Shown here one piece after another: positions 1 through 6,468 of a stretch of DNA of 14,101 nucleotides. Location of the stretch: the NCBI GenBank assembly GCA_947169505.1, contig CAMVPZ010000010.1, forward strand, positions 1 through 14,101, written 5' to 3'. Every line of letters starts with the position of its first letter. Within the stretch, counting starts at the first letter, position 1. Origin of the DNA: an uncultured Pseudomonadota bacterium (lineage in GTDB: Bacteria; Pseudomonadota; Alphaproteobacteria; Rs-D84). The notes under the pieces were generated by a model that saw only the letters and a program-made list of their open reading frames with translations, did no database searches and was not told where the DNA came from. The position numbers and the translations under genes are program-made.

Positions 1-749
1 AATCTGGTCAAACAATTTTGGCAGGTGTTGGTGAATTGCATTTGGAAATTTTGGTTGACAGATTGTTGCGTGAATTCAAAGTTGACGTTAACGTTGGTGA
101 ACCACGTATTGCATATCGTGAAACATTCCGCAAACCTGTTTTGGAAGAATATACACATAAAAAACAATCTGGTGGTTCTGGTCAATACGCCCAGGTTAAA
201 ATCCAATTTGAACCATTGGAACCAGGCCAAGGCTATGAATTTGAAAACAAGATTGTCGGTGGTGCAATTCCAAAAGAATACATCCCAGGTGTAGAAAAAG
301 GTTTAAAGATAGCACAACAAACAGGTGTTTTGATTGGCTATCCAACAGTAGATTTCAAAGCCACATTGGTAGATGGTAAATATCACGAAGTTGACTCTAA
401 TGTGTTGTGTTTTGAAATTGCGGCGCGTGCTTGCTTCCGTGAAGCGATGAAGAAAGCTGCACCAAAATTATTGGAACCGATTATGAAGCTTTCGGTCAAT
501 ACACCGGAAGAATACGTCGGTGACATTATTGGCGATTTGAACAGTCGCCGCGGACAAATCAATGGTATCGAAACCAGATTCGGCAGCCAGTTAATTACTG
601 CGTATGTCCCACTGGCTAATTTGTTCGGGTATGTCAAAACATTACGTTCTTTGTCCCAAGGTCGTGCAAACCCATATATGGAATTGTCACACTATGACGA
701 AGTGCCACAAAATGTTGCTGACGAAGTAATCAAAAAAATGACAAAGTAA
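1..749 (+). CDS. fusA: Elongation factor G, C-terminal part (5' truncated by window edge)
   Basis: EF-G is the GTPase that drives ribosomal translocation in the cytoplasm. Only the last 248 residues are present; the reading frame is open from base 3 and continues off the left edge, so the apparent TTG start at 18 is internal. The visible part begins in domain III (AGVGELHLEI), runs through domain IV (GEPRIAYRETF, then SGGSGQYAQV) and ends in domain V (IGDLNSRRGQI, VPLANLFGY, LRSLSQGRA, VPQNVADEV), all classic EF-G signatures. A full EF-G is about 690-700 residues, so roughly two thirds lies upstream. The stop is followed by a 42-base gap to tuf with no visible hairpin, consistent with cotranscription in the str cluster. 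The GTPase domain cannot be inspected here. Confidence 0.97.
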   Translation, partial: SGQTILAGVGELHLEILVDRLLREFKVDVNVGEPRIAYRETFRKPVLEEYTHKKQSGGSGQYAQVKIQFEPLEPGQGYEFENKIVGGAIPKEYIPGVEKGLKIAQQTGVLIGYPTVDFKATLVDGKYHEVDSNVLCFEIAARACFREAMKKAAPKLLEPIMKLSVNTPEEYVGDIIGDLNSRRGQINGIETRFGSQLITAYVPLANLFGYVKTLRSLSQGRANPYMELSHYDEVPQNVADEVIKKMTK

Positions 750-791
750 AAGATTGTAAACTAAATAACTAACAAGCCTAAGGAGAAAACT

Positions 792-1979
792 ATGGCAAAA
801 GAAAAGTATGTAAGAACAAAACCTCATGTCAATATTGGTACTATTGGTCACGTTGACCACGGTAAAACAACTTTGACAGCTGCTATTGTTCACTATTATG
901 GTGTTGGTGTTGACGCACAAAAAGGTGTTGATCAAATCGATAATGCACCAGAAGAAAAAGCTCGCGGTATAACAATTAATACTGCACACGTTGAATATGA
1001 AACAGCAAATCGTCACTATGCTCACGTTGACTGCCCAGGACACGCTGACTATGTTAAAAACATGATTACTGGTGCTGCACAGATGGACGGCGCAATTTTG
1101 GTTGTTGCTGCTACTGATGGTCCAATGCCACAAACACGTGAACACATTTTGTTGGCTCGCCAAGTAGGTATTCCAAAAATCGTAGTTTATTTGAACAAAT
1201 GCGATTTGGCAAACGATCCAGAATTGTTGGAATTGGTTGAAATGGAAATCCGTGAATTGTTGTCTGCTAATGACTTTGACGGTGACAATGCTCCAATTAT
1301 CCGTGGTTCTGCTATTTCTGCTTTGGAAGAAAAGAAAGATGGTTTGGGCAAAGAATCTATTGATGCATTGTTGGCAGCATGTGATTCATACATCCCAATG
1401 CCGGATCGTCCAATCGATAAACCTTTCTTGATGCCAATCGAAGACGTGTTCTCTATCACAGGTCGTGGTACAGTGGTGACAGGTCGTGTTGAATCTGGTG
1501 TTATCAAAGTAGGTGATGAATGCGAAATCGTAGGTTTGAAACCAACACAAAAAACAACTGTGACTGGCGTTGAAATGTTCCGCAAATTGTTGGATCAAGG
1601 TGAAGCTGGTGATAACGTTGGTTTGTTGTTGCGTGGTACAAAGAAAGAAGATGTGGAACGCGGACAAATTATCTGCAAACCAGGTTCTATCACACCACAC
1701 ACAGATTTCGAAGCTGAAGTTTATATTTTGACGAAAGAAGAAGGTGGCCGTCATACAGCATTCTTCTCTAACTATCGTCCACAATTCTATTTCAGCACAA
1801 CAGACGTAACAGGTACAATTACTTTGCCAGCAGACAAAGAAATGGTCTTGCCAGGCGATAACGTTCGCATCAGTGTGCAATTGATTGCACCTATTGCTAT
1901 GAGCGAAGGTCGCCGCTTTGCTATCCGTGAAGGCGGACGCACAGTTGGTGCAGGTGTTGTATCAAAAATTGTTAAATAA
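792..1979 (+). CDS. tuf: Elongation factor Tu
   Basis: EF-Tu (395 residues, normal length) carries aminoacyl-tRNA to the ribosome as a GTP complex. All GTPase motifs are visible: GHVDHGKT at 19-26, EEKARGIT in switch I, DCPGH with catalytic His84 at 80-84, NKCD at 135-138 and SA at 173-174. Domains II and III follow with GRGTVVTGRVE, YRPQFYF and a typical end (EGGRTVGAGVV). The start has a strong TAAGGAG Shine-Dalgarno 7 bases upstream. Two odd points: residue 335 is Ser in FYFSTTDVTG where almost all bacterial EF-Tu have Arg (E. coli Arg333), and HTPFF reads HTAFF. All 26 leucine codons are TTG, suggesting very strong expression-linked codon bias. It sits between fusA and rpsJ as in many proteobacteria; a second tuf copy elsewhere cannot be judged. 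Confidence 0.98.
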   Translation: MAKEKYVRTKPHVNIGTIGHVDHGKTTLTAAIVHYYGVGVDAQKGVDQIDNAPEEKARGITINTAHVEYETANRHYAHVDCPGHADYVKNMITGAAQMDGAILVVAATDGPMPQTREHILLARQVGIPKIVVYLNKCDLANDPELLELVEMEIRELLSANDFDGDNAPIIRGSAISALEEKKDGLGKESIDALLAACDSYIPMPDRPIDKPFLMPIEDVFSITGRGTVVTGRVESGVIKVGDECEIVGLKPTQKTTVTGVEMFRKLLDQGEAGDNVGLLLRGTKKEDVERGQIICKPGSITPHTDFEAEVYILTKEEGGRHTAFFSNYRPQFYFSTTDVTGTITLPADKEMVLPGDNVRISVQLIAPIAMSEGRRFAIREGGRTVGAGVVSKIVK

Positions 1980-1987
1980 TTGTTGAT

Positions 1988-2024
1988 TTTTGCGGGTTAT
2001 GGGTTTATCCTATAGCCCGCAAAA
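1988..2024 (+). promoter_or_regulatory. 16-bp stem-loop between tuf and rpsJ
   Basis: A near-perfect inverted repeat: left arm 1988-2003, loop TTTAT 2004-2008, right arm 2009-2024. All 16 positions pair, two as G-U. It begins 9 bases after the tuf stop and ends 29 bases before rpsJ. The arms run T4-to-A4, so the 3' side is followed by CAATGA rather than a U tract. That argues against a normal intrinsic terminator on this strand and fits an RNA-processing, stabilising or regulatory hairpin. A TTGATT (1983) - 17 bases - TATCCT (2006) promoter-like pair overlaps it, weakly supported. Confidence 0.6.
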
Positions 2025-2053
2025 CAATGATATAAACCTAAGGAAAACGAATA

Positions 2054-2365
2054 ATGGTACCAGCATCTAAGATTCGCATCAAATTGATAGCATTCGACCA
2101 CAGGGTCTTGATGGAATCAGTAGAAGAAATTGTTAAAACAGCAAAACGTACAGGCGCTGATGTCGTTGGACCTGTTCGCTTGCCAACTTTGATTCAAAAG
2201 TTCACAGTGAACCGTTCCCCACACGTTGATAAAAAATCACGTGAACAATTCGAGATCCGCAATCATAAAGCGGTTGTTGATATTGTTAACCCAACCCCTC
2301 AGACAGTTGATGCACTGATGAAGTTGGATTTGGCATCTGGTGTTGATGTAAAAATTAAATTATAA
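2054..2365 (+). CDS. rpsJ: 30S ribosomal protein S10 (uS10)
   Basis: S10 is a head protein of the 30S subunit and, as NusE, also an antitermination partner of NusB. The 103-residue product has the family length. Family hallmarks are KIRIKLIAFDHRVL at the N-terminus, AKRTGA, the long-loop segment TVNRSPHVDKKSREQFEIR, and the C-terminal TPQTVDALMKLDL followed by GVDVKIKL. The start ATG follows CCTAAGGA at normal spacing, a translation start region very similar to that of tuf. It opens the S10 cluster and follows tuf by 74 bases containing a large stem-loop; rplC starts 56 bases downstream. No S10-leader of the E. coli type (L4 target) can be recognised, but the upstream stem-loop occupies the corresponding place. 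Confidence 0.98.
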   Translation: MVPASKIRIKLIAFDHRVLMESVEEIVKTAKRTGADVVGPVRLPTLIQKFTVNRSPHVDKKSREQFEIRNHKAVVDIVNPTPQTVDALMKLDLASGVDVKIKL

Positions 2366-2375
2366 AAATGTGTAT

Positions 2376-2399
2376 GTTGGTGGACGCATGTCCATTAAC
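2376..2399 (+). promoter_or_regulatory. 10-bp stem-loop in the rpsJ-rplC gap
   Basis: GTTGGTGGAC (2376-2385), loop GCAT, and GTCCATTAAC (2390-2399) pair along all 10 positions, two of them G-U. The hairpin lies 11 bases after the rpsJ stop and 11 bases before the AAGG Shine-Dalgarno of rplC. It is not followed by a T run, so terminator function is unlikely. It may influence rplC translation or mRNA stability; this is inference. Confidence 0.5.
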
Positions 2400-2421
2400 C
2401 ACTGACAAAAAAGGCAAAAAA

Positions 2422-3132
2422 ATGAAACGTAGCGGATTAATTACAACAAAAATAGGGATGACTCGCCTTTATGATGATGGCGGTGTTGCCCATGCAGTAA
2501 CAGTTTTATCTGTTGGGGATTGTGCTGTTATTGGAAATCGTACAACAGAAAAAAATGGTTATGTGGCAAATATTTTGGGGTTGCGTGAAGCCAAGGCAAA
2601 ACATGTTGCAAAACCTCAAGCAAAAGCAGCAGAAAAAGCGGGTGTAAAACCTTATCGCAAGGTTGTGGAATTCCGCGTTTCTGATGATTGTGTCATTCCA
2701 GCCGGAACACAATTATCTGCCGCACATTTTATTGCCGGTCAATATGTTGATGTTCAAGCAACAAGCAAAGGTAAGGGTTTCCAAGGTGCTATGAAACGTC
2801 ATAACTTTGGCGGTAAAGAAGCATCTCACGGTGTATTGAAAGCCCATCGTTCTTTGGGTGGTACAGGTATGCGTGAATGGCCAGGTCGTGTTTTAAAAGG
2901 TAAAAAGATGGCAGGTCAAATGGGTAATGAAACCGTTACTGTTCAAAATTTGAAAGTTTTTGGAACAGATTTGAACGATAATCTTATCTTTGTAGAAGGT
3001 GCAGTTCCAGGTAGCAATGGCACATTTGTTTTGGTAAGCGACGCAATCAAAAAAGTTCAAAATGATTTGCCAAAACCAACATTTGTTGCAAATGCGAAAG
3101 AAGAAACTGTTAACGAAGCAGAACAAGCATAA
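2422..3132 (+). CDS. rplC: 50S ribosomal protein L3 (uL3)
   Basis: L3 is an early-assembly 50S protein whose loop reaches the peptidyl transferase centre. The start is placed at 2422 (236 residues): MKRSGLITTKIGMTR is the family N-terminus and AAGG lies 7 bases upstream. The frame stays open back to 2368, but those 18 residues resemble no L3 and include a hairpin. Signatures: GKGFQGAMKRHNF (about 117-129), SHGVLKAHRSLG, PGRVLKGKKMAGQMG. Residue 152 is Glu in GMREWPG, where most L3 have the Gln methylated by PrmB (E. coli Gln150). A C-terminal tail of about 25 residues (to NEAEQA) extends past the core. The next gene, rplD, starts 23 bases later. Confidence 0.97.
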   Translation: MKRSGLITTKIGMTRLYDDGGVAHAVTVLSVGDCAVIGNRTTEKNGYVANILGLREAKAKHVAKPQAKAAEKAGVKPYRKVVEFRVSDDCVIPAGTQLSAAHFIAGQYVDVQATSKGKGFQGAMKRHNFGGKEASHGVLKAHRSLGGTGMREWPGRVLKGKKMAGQMGNETVTVQNLKVFGTDLNDNLIFVEGAVPGSNGTFVLVSDAIKKVQNDLPKPTFVANAKEETVNEAEQA

Positions 3133-3155
3133 CGACACAATAAAAGGTGAATGAA

Positions 3156-3776
3156 ATGCAAGTAGATATTTTAAATTTAGATGGTAAATCTGTTGGCAAA
3201 GTAAATTTAGCCGACAACATCTTTGGAATTGATCCACGTGCAGACATTTTGCATCGTGTTGTTACATGGCAACGTGCAAATGCTCGTGCTGGCACTCATG
3301 CAGTGAAAACTGTGTCTGATGTCGCAGGAAGTGGTAAAAAAGCATTCAAACAAAAGAAAACAGGTAATGCACGTGAAGGTGAAAGATATAACGTTCACAT
3401 GCGTGGCGGTGGTGTCGTTCATGGACCTGTGGTTCGTGATCATGGCATTGATTTGCCAAAGAAAATCCGTGTTTTGGGTTTGAAAATGGCTTTGTCTTCA
3501 AAAGCAAAAGAAGGTTCTTTGATTGTTATTGACAGCGAAAAAATGAAAGAAGTAAAAACAAACACATTGGCAAAACAATTGAAAAAAATGAAAATTGATT
3601 CTGCTTTGTTTGTTGGTGCTGATGCAATCGATACAAACTTCAAGAAATCTGCTGCGAATATTATCAATGTTGACGTATTGCCAACAATTGGTTTGAATGT
3701 TTTGGATATCTTGAAACATGATAAATTGGTTTTGACGGCAGATGCTGTTAAAGCAGTAGAAGCAAGATTGGCTTAA
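3156..3776 (+). CDS. rplD: 50S ribosomal protein L4 (uL4)
   Basis: L4 binds 23S rRNA and lines the exit tunnel; in E. coli it also represses the S10 operon. Start taken at ATG 3156 (206 residues): AAAGGTGA ends 5 bases upstream, while an in-frame GTG at 3147 lies inside that Shine-Dalgarno. The family core is clear: HRVVTWQRANARAGTHAVKT, the tunnel loop with GSGKKAFKQKKTGNAREG (about residues 55-72), and GGGVVHGP. The C-terminal half shows the usual LVIDS-like strand (SLIVIDSEKM) and a lysine-rich helix, ending with LTADAVKAVEARLA. Length is normal. It follows rplC by 23 bases and precedes rplW by 17. Whether L4 regulates this operon is unknown; no E. coli-like S10 leader is visible. Confidence 0.97.
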   Translation: MQVDILNLDGKSVGKVNLADNIFGIDPRADILHRVVTWQRANARAGTHAVKTVSDVAGSGKKAFKQKKTGNAREGERYNVHMRGGGVVHGPVVRDHGIDLPKKIRVLGLKMALSSKAKEGSLIVIDSEKMKEVKTNTLAKQLKKMKIDSALFVGADAIDTNFKKSAANIINVDVLPTIGLNVLDILKHDKLVLTADAVKAVEARLA

Positions 3777-3793
3777 ATTAAAGGTTTGAAGAT

Positions 3794-4114
3794 ATGGCAG
3801 AAAAAAAAGTAAAATTAGTTGCTTCGGCCGGAACATATGATGTTTTGCGCCGTCCAATCATTTCGGAAAAAGCTGCAAAGTTATCCGAAACTAATGGTGT
3901 TGTGTTTGAGGTTGCGATGTCTGCAACAAAGCAAGATGTTGCAAAAGCAGTTGAAGTGTTATTCGGTATTAAACCAACAAAAATTAATATCGTTATCACA
4001 AAAGGTAAAGTGAAAACTTTCCGTGGTCGTAGCACTGGCACACAACGCAGTGTTAAAAAAGCATATGTATCTTTGCCGGCAGATGCAAAATTGGATTTGT
4101 CTGCGGATATGTAA
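3794..4114 (+). CDS. rplW: 50S ribosomal protein L23 (uL23)
   Basis: L23 sits at the tunnel exit and docks trigger factor and SRP. The 106-residue product has the core YDVLRRPIISEKAAKL, the internal VLFGIKPTKINIVITKGKVKT in two blocks, and the basic loop FRGRSTGTQRSVKKAYVSL typical of bacterial L23. A charged N-terminal extension of about 12 residues (MAEKKVKLVASAG) precedes the core, within the normal range for alphaproteobacteria. The start ATG has AAAGG 9 bases upstream. It follows rplD by 17 bases. The 74-base gap to rplB is long for this operon and holds a compound stem-loop. No oddity in the protein itself. Confidence 0.97.
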   Translation: MAEKKVKLVASAGTYDVLRRPIISEKAAKLSETNGVVFEVAMSATKQDVAKAVEVLFGIKPTKINIVITKGKVKTFRGRSTGTQRSVKKAYVSLPADAKLDLSADM

Positions 4115-4123
4115 AAAGTAAAC

Positions 4124-4167
4124 GTTTTGGCAGAGAACCCGAGTTTTTCGGATGTTAGTGTCAAAAC
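4124..4167 (+). promoter_or_regulatory. Compound stem-loop in the rplW-rplB gap
   Basis: Outer stem GTTTTGGCA (4124-4132) pairs with TGTCAAAAC (4159-4167), 9 bp with one G-U. Inside it, AAC-CCGA (4136-4142) pairs with TCGG-AT-GTT around a GTTTT loop, with a 2-base bulge. The whole element fills most of the gap and ends 21 bases before the rplB start, just upstream of its AAAGGT Shine-Dalgarno. No T run follows. Its size and nested pairing suggest an RNA element in the mRNA; function is unknown. Confidence 0.5.
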
Positions 4168-4188
4168 ATAAACAAAGGTAAAAGTAAA

Positions 4189-5022
4189 ATGGCATTGAAA
4201 CATTACAAGCCAACAACCCCAGGAACACGTGGTTTAACGTTGATTGACCACAGTGAATTGCACAAAGGTGCACCTGAGAAATCTTTGACTGTTGGTTTAA
4301 AGTCCAAAGGTGGACGTAATAATTTTGGTCATGTCACTGTTCCACACCAAGGTGGTGGACACAAACGTAAATATCGTTTGATTGATTTTGGCCGCAAGAA
4401 AAAAGATATTCCTGCAACAGTGGAACGTTTGGAATACGATCCAAATCGTACAGGATTTATCGCATTGATTGAATATAAAGATGGTGTTCGTTCGTATATC
4501 TTGGCGCCACGTGATTTAAAGAAAGGTGATATAGTTATTTCTGCTGAACGTGCAGATATTAAACCAGGTAATGCGATGCCATTGAAAAATATGCCTATTG
4601 GAACGATTGTTCATAATGTAGAGTTGAAACCAGGTGCTGGTGGTCAATTGGCCAGAAGTGCAGGTTGTTATGCACAATTGATGGGTAAAGATGGTGTGTA
4701 TGCTCAAATTAAAATGAACAGCGGTGAATTACGCAAAGTTCATTCTGAATGTTTGGCGACGGTTGGAAGTGTTTCTAATCCAGACCAACGTAATGTTAAT
4801 TTGGGTAAAGCAGGTCGTGCACGTTGGTTGGGAATTCGTCCATCTACACGTGGTATGGCAATGAACCCGAATGATCACCCAATGGGTGGTGGTAATGGTC
4901 ATTCCAAAGGACATGAACCTGTATCACGCACAGGTATTCCAGCCAAGGGATATCGTACACGTAGCAATAAACGTACTGCAAAGATGATTATCCGTAGCAG
5001 ACATTTGGCAAAGAAGAAATAA
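4189..5022 (+). CDS. rplB: 50S ribosomal protein L2 (uL2)
   Basis: L2 is a core 50S protein needed for subunit joining and peptidyl transferase integrity. The 277-residue protein is full length. Visible signatures: KSKGGRNNFGHVT, HQGGGHKRKYRLIDF, VERLEYDPNRTGFIALI, GGQLARSAG, VGSVSNPDQRNVNLGKAGR, and the C-terminal MNPNDHPMGGG followed by KGYRTRSNKRTAKMIIRSR. The essential first His (230; E. coli His229) is present, but the usual DHPHGGGEGR reads DHPMGGGNGH, and the following PVTPWG block reads PVSRTG. That version resembles forms I recall from other phyla such as Bacteroidetes rather than the usual proteobacterial one. Start ATG has AAAGGT upstream. rpsS follows after only 12 bases, implying tight coupling. 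Confidence 0.98.
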   Translation: MALKHYKPTTPGTRGLTLIDHSELHKGAPEKSLTVGLKSKGGRNNFGHVTVPHQGGGHKRKYRLIDFGRKKKDIPATVERLEYDPNRTGFIALIEYKDGVRSYILAPRDLKKGDIVISAERADIKPGNAMPLKNMPIGTIVHNVELKPGAGGQLARSAGCYAQLMGKDGVYAQIKMNSGELRKVHSECLATVGSVSNPDQRNVNLGKAGRARWLGIRPSTRGMAMNPNDHPMGGGNGHSKGHEPVSRTGIPAKGYRTRSNKRTAKMIIRSRHLAKKK

Positions 5023-5034
5023 TAGGAGTGTAAA

Positions 5035-5313
5035 ATGTCTCGTTCAGTATGGAAAGGTCCGTATGTTCACCCATCTATCTTGAAAAAGGTAGCGGTGGCT
5101 ATTGAAAAAGATGACCATAAACCTATCAAAACTTGGTCAAGGGGCAGTACAATTGTGCCACCAATGGTTGGTTTGACGTTTGAAGTTCATAATGGTAATA
5201 AATTTATCCCTGTATCAATCGTAGAAGATATGATTGGTCATAAATTGGGTGAATTTGCACCAACTCGTACATTCAAAGGTCATGCCGCAAACAAGAAAGC
5301 AGCAGCAAAATAA
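5035..5313 (+). CDS. rpsS: 30S ribosomal protein S19 (uS19)
   Basis: S19 lies in the 30S head beside S13 and contacts the A-site tRNA region. The 92-residue product starts with MSRSVWKGPYV and has the family core KTWSRGSTIVPPMVGLTF, VHNGNKFIPV, and GHKLGEFAPTRTFKGHAA, ending in a short basic tail. An AGGAGTG Shine-Dalgarno lies within 12 bases of the rplB stop, so the two genes are nearly contiguous. rplV follows 15 bases later. Length, composition and order are all standard for the S10 cluster. I see nothing unusual in the sequence. Confidence 0.98.
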   Translation: MSRSVWKGPYVHPSILKKVAVAIEKDDHKPIKTWSRGSTIVPPMVGLTFEVHNGNKFIPVSIVEDMIGHKLGEFAPTRTFKGHAANKKAAAK

Positions 5314-5328
5314 GGGTAGGGTGAAATC

Positions 5329-5724
5329 ATGACAAGATATGGAATAAAAGACAATCAGGTTCGTGCATTCAATAAAATGATTCGCATCAGCCACCAGAAA
5401 TTAAATCTGGTTTGTGATATGGTTCGCGGCTTGCCAGTTGACCGTGCCGTTGATGTTTTAAAGTTTTCGAAAAAGCGTGTTGCTGGGGAAGTTTTGAAAA
5501 CATTGTTGTCTGCTGTCGCAAATGCAGAACACAATAAAAACTTGCCTGTGGATACTCTGTTCATCAAAGAAATTTGGTGTGGCAAAGCGTTGACAATGAA
5601 ACGTATTATGGCAGGACCTCGTGGAAGTGCTCGTCCAATTTTGAAACCGTTTTCTAATCTGACAATAGTTTTAGAATCTGGTGTGGCTCCTGAAAAGAAA
5701 AAAACAAAAAAAGTAACAAAATAA
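5329..5724 (+). CDS. rplV: 50S ribosomal protein L22 (uL22)
   Basis: L22 binds 23S rRNA and its beta hairpin forms the exit-tunnel constriction together with L4. The 131-residue protein shows the helix-rich core (MIRISHQKLNLVCDMVRGL, VDVLKFSKKRVAGEVLKTLL, SAVANAEHN) and the C-terminal hairpin region MKRIMAGPRGSARPILKPFSNLTIV in two blocks, where the Arg-rich tip RARGR of many L22 is replaced by AGPRGSAR. The start is preceded by AGGGTGA. It lies 15 bases from both rpsS and rpsC. The hairpin-tip wording is slightly unusual, but the fold signature is intact. A lysine-rich C-terminal tail is present. Confidence 0.97.
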   Translation: MTRYGIKDNQVRAFNKMIRISHQKLNLVCDMVRGLPVDRAVDVLKFSKKRVAGEVLKTLLSAVANAEHNKNLPVDTLFIKEIWCGKALTMKRIMAGPRGSARPILKPFSNLTIVLESGVAPEKKKTKKVTK

Positions 5725-5739
5725 AAGTGGAGTGAAAAA

Positions 5740-6444
5740 ATGGGACAAAAAGTATCACCGATTTCATTACGCGAATTTATAAATAAAATTACAGATTCTC
5801 GCTGGATTGCGGGCAAAAAAGATTATGCTGCATTGTTGGCAGAAGATGTAAAAATCCGCAAATTCGTTGAAAAGAAATTGAAAAAAGCAGGTTTGGCTAA
5901 AGTTGTTATCGAACGTTTTGCTAAAAAAGTAGTTGTGACCGTTCATACATCACGTCCAGGTGTGATTATTGGTAAAAATGGTGCAGATATTGAAGCATTG
6001 CGTAATGATATCAAAAAATTGGTCAAAAATGATCAAGTCGTTGTAAATATTTACGAAGTTCGTCGTCCAGATTTGAATGCGCAATTGGTTGCTCAAAGCA
6101 TTGCACAACAAATCGAAGGTCGTGTTTCGTTCAAACGTGCTATGAAGAAAGCCGTTCAAAATGCTCAAAAAGCAGGTGCCCAGGGTATCAAAGTAATGTG
6201 TTCTGGTCGTTTGAATGGTGCGGAAATTGCACGTAGCGAACAAATCCGTGAAGGCCGTATTCCACTGCATACATTACGTGCAGATATCGATTATGCGGCA
6301 ATTCAGGCCAAAACAACATACGGTGTTATCGGCGTAAAAGTTTGGATTTACACTGGTGATGTTGTGAATAAAGAAAAGCTGGCGTCCGAAATGGCGCGTC
6401 CGACTGAATATGCCGGCAGCAGCGAAAAGAAAAAAAGCAAATAA
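5740..6444 (+). CDS. rpsC: 30S ribosomal protein S3 (uS3)
   Basis: S3 forms part of the mRNA entry channel of the 30S subunit. The 234-residue protein contains the type II KH domain with its GKNG turn (GxxG, residues 78-81) in SRPGVIIGKNGADIE, followed by YEVRRPDLNAQLVAQSIAQQ and the C-terminal domain motif GIKVMCSGRLNGAEIARSE, then IPLHTLRADIDY and GVIGVKVWIYTGDV. The N-terminus reads MGQKVSPISLR instead of the nearly universal MGQKVNPIGLR, two changes in a short conserved stretch. A charged C-terminal tail ends in EKKKSK. GGAGTGA supplies the Shine-Dalgarno. rplP follows after 24 bases. Confidence 0.98.
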   Translation: MGQKVSPISLREFINKITDSRWIAGKKDYAALLAEDVKIRKFVEKKLKKAGLAKVVIERFAKKVVVTVHTSRPGVIIGKNGADIEALRNDIKKLVKNDQVVVNIYEVRRPDLNAQLVAQSIAQQIEGRVSFKRAMKKAVQNAQKAGAQGIKVMCSGRLNGAEIARSEQIREGRIPLHTLRADIDYAAIQAKTTYGVIGVKVWIYTGDVVNKEKLASEMARPTEYAGSSEKKKSK

Positions 6445-6468
6445 TAATTAAAATCAAAGGTTTTAATC

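Noticed and set aside
687..1163. Long frames on the minus strand opposite tuf and other genes
   Set aside because: They are antisense shadows of highly biased coding sequence, rich in Cys/Phe/Ser/Asn, with no family resemblance and no start signals.
2368..2421. In-frame 18-residue upstream extension of rplC
   Set aside because: Not similar to any L3 N-terminus, overlaps a hairpin, and the ATG at 2422 has its own AAGG Shine-Dalgarno and the family start MKRSGLI.
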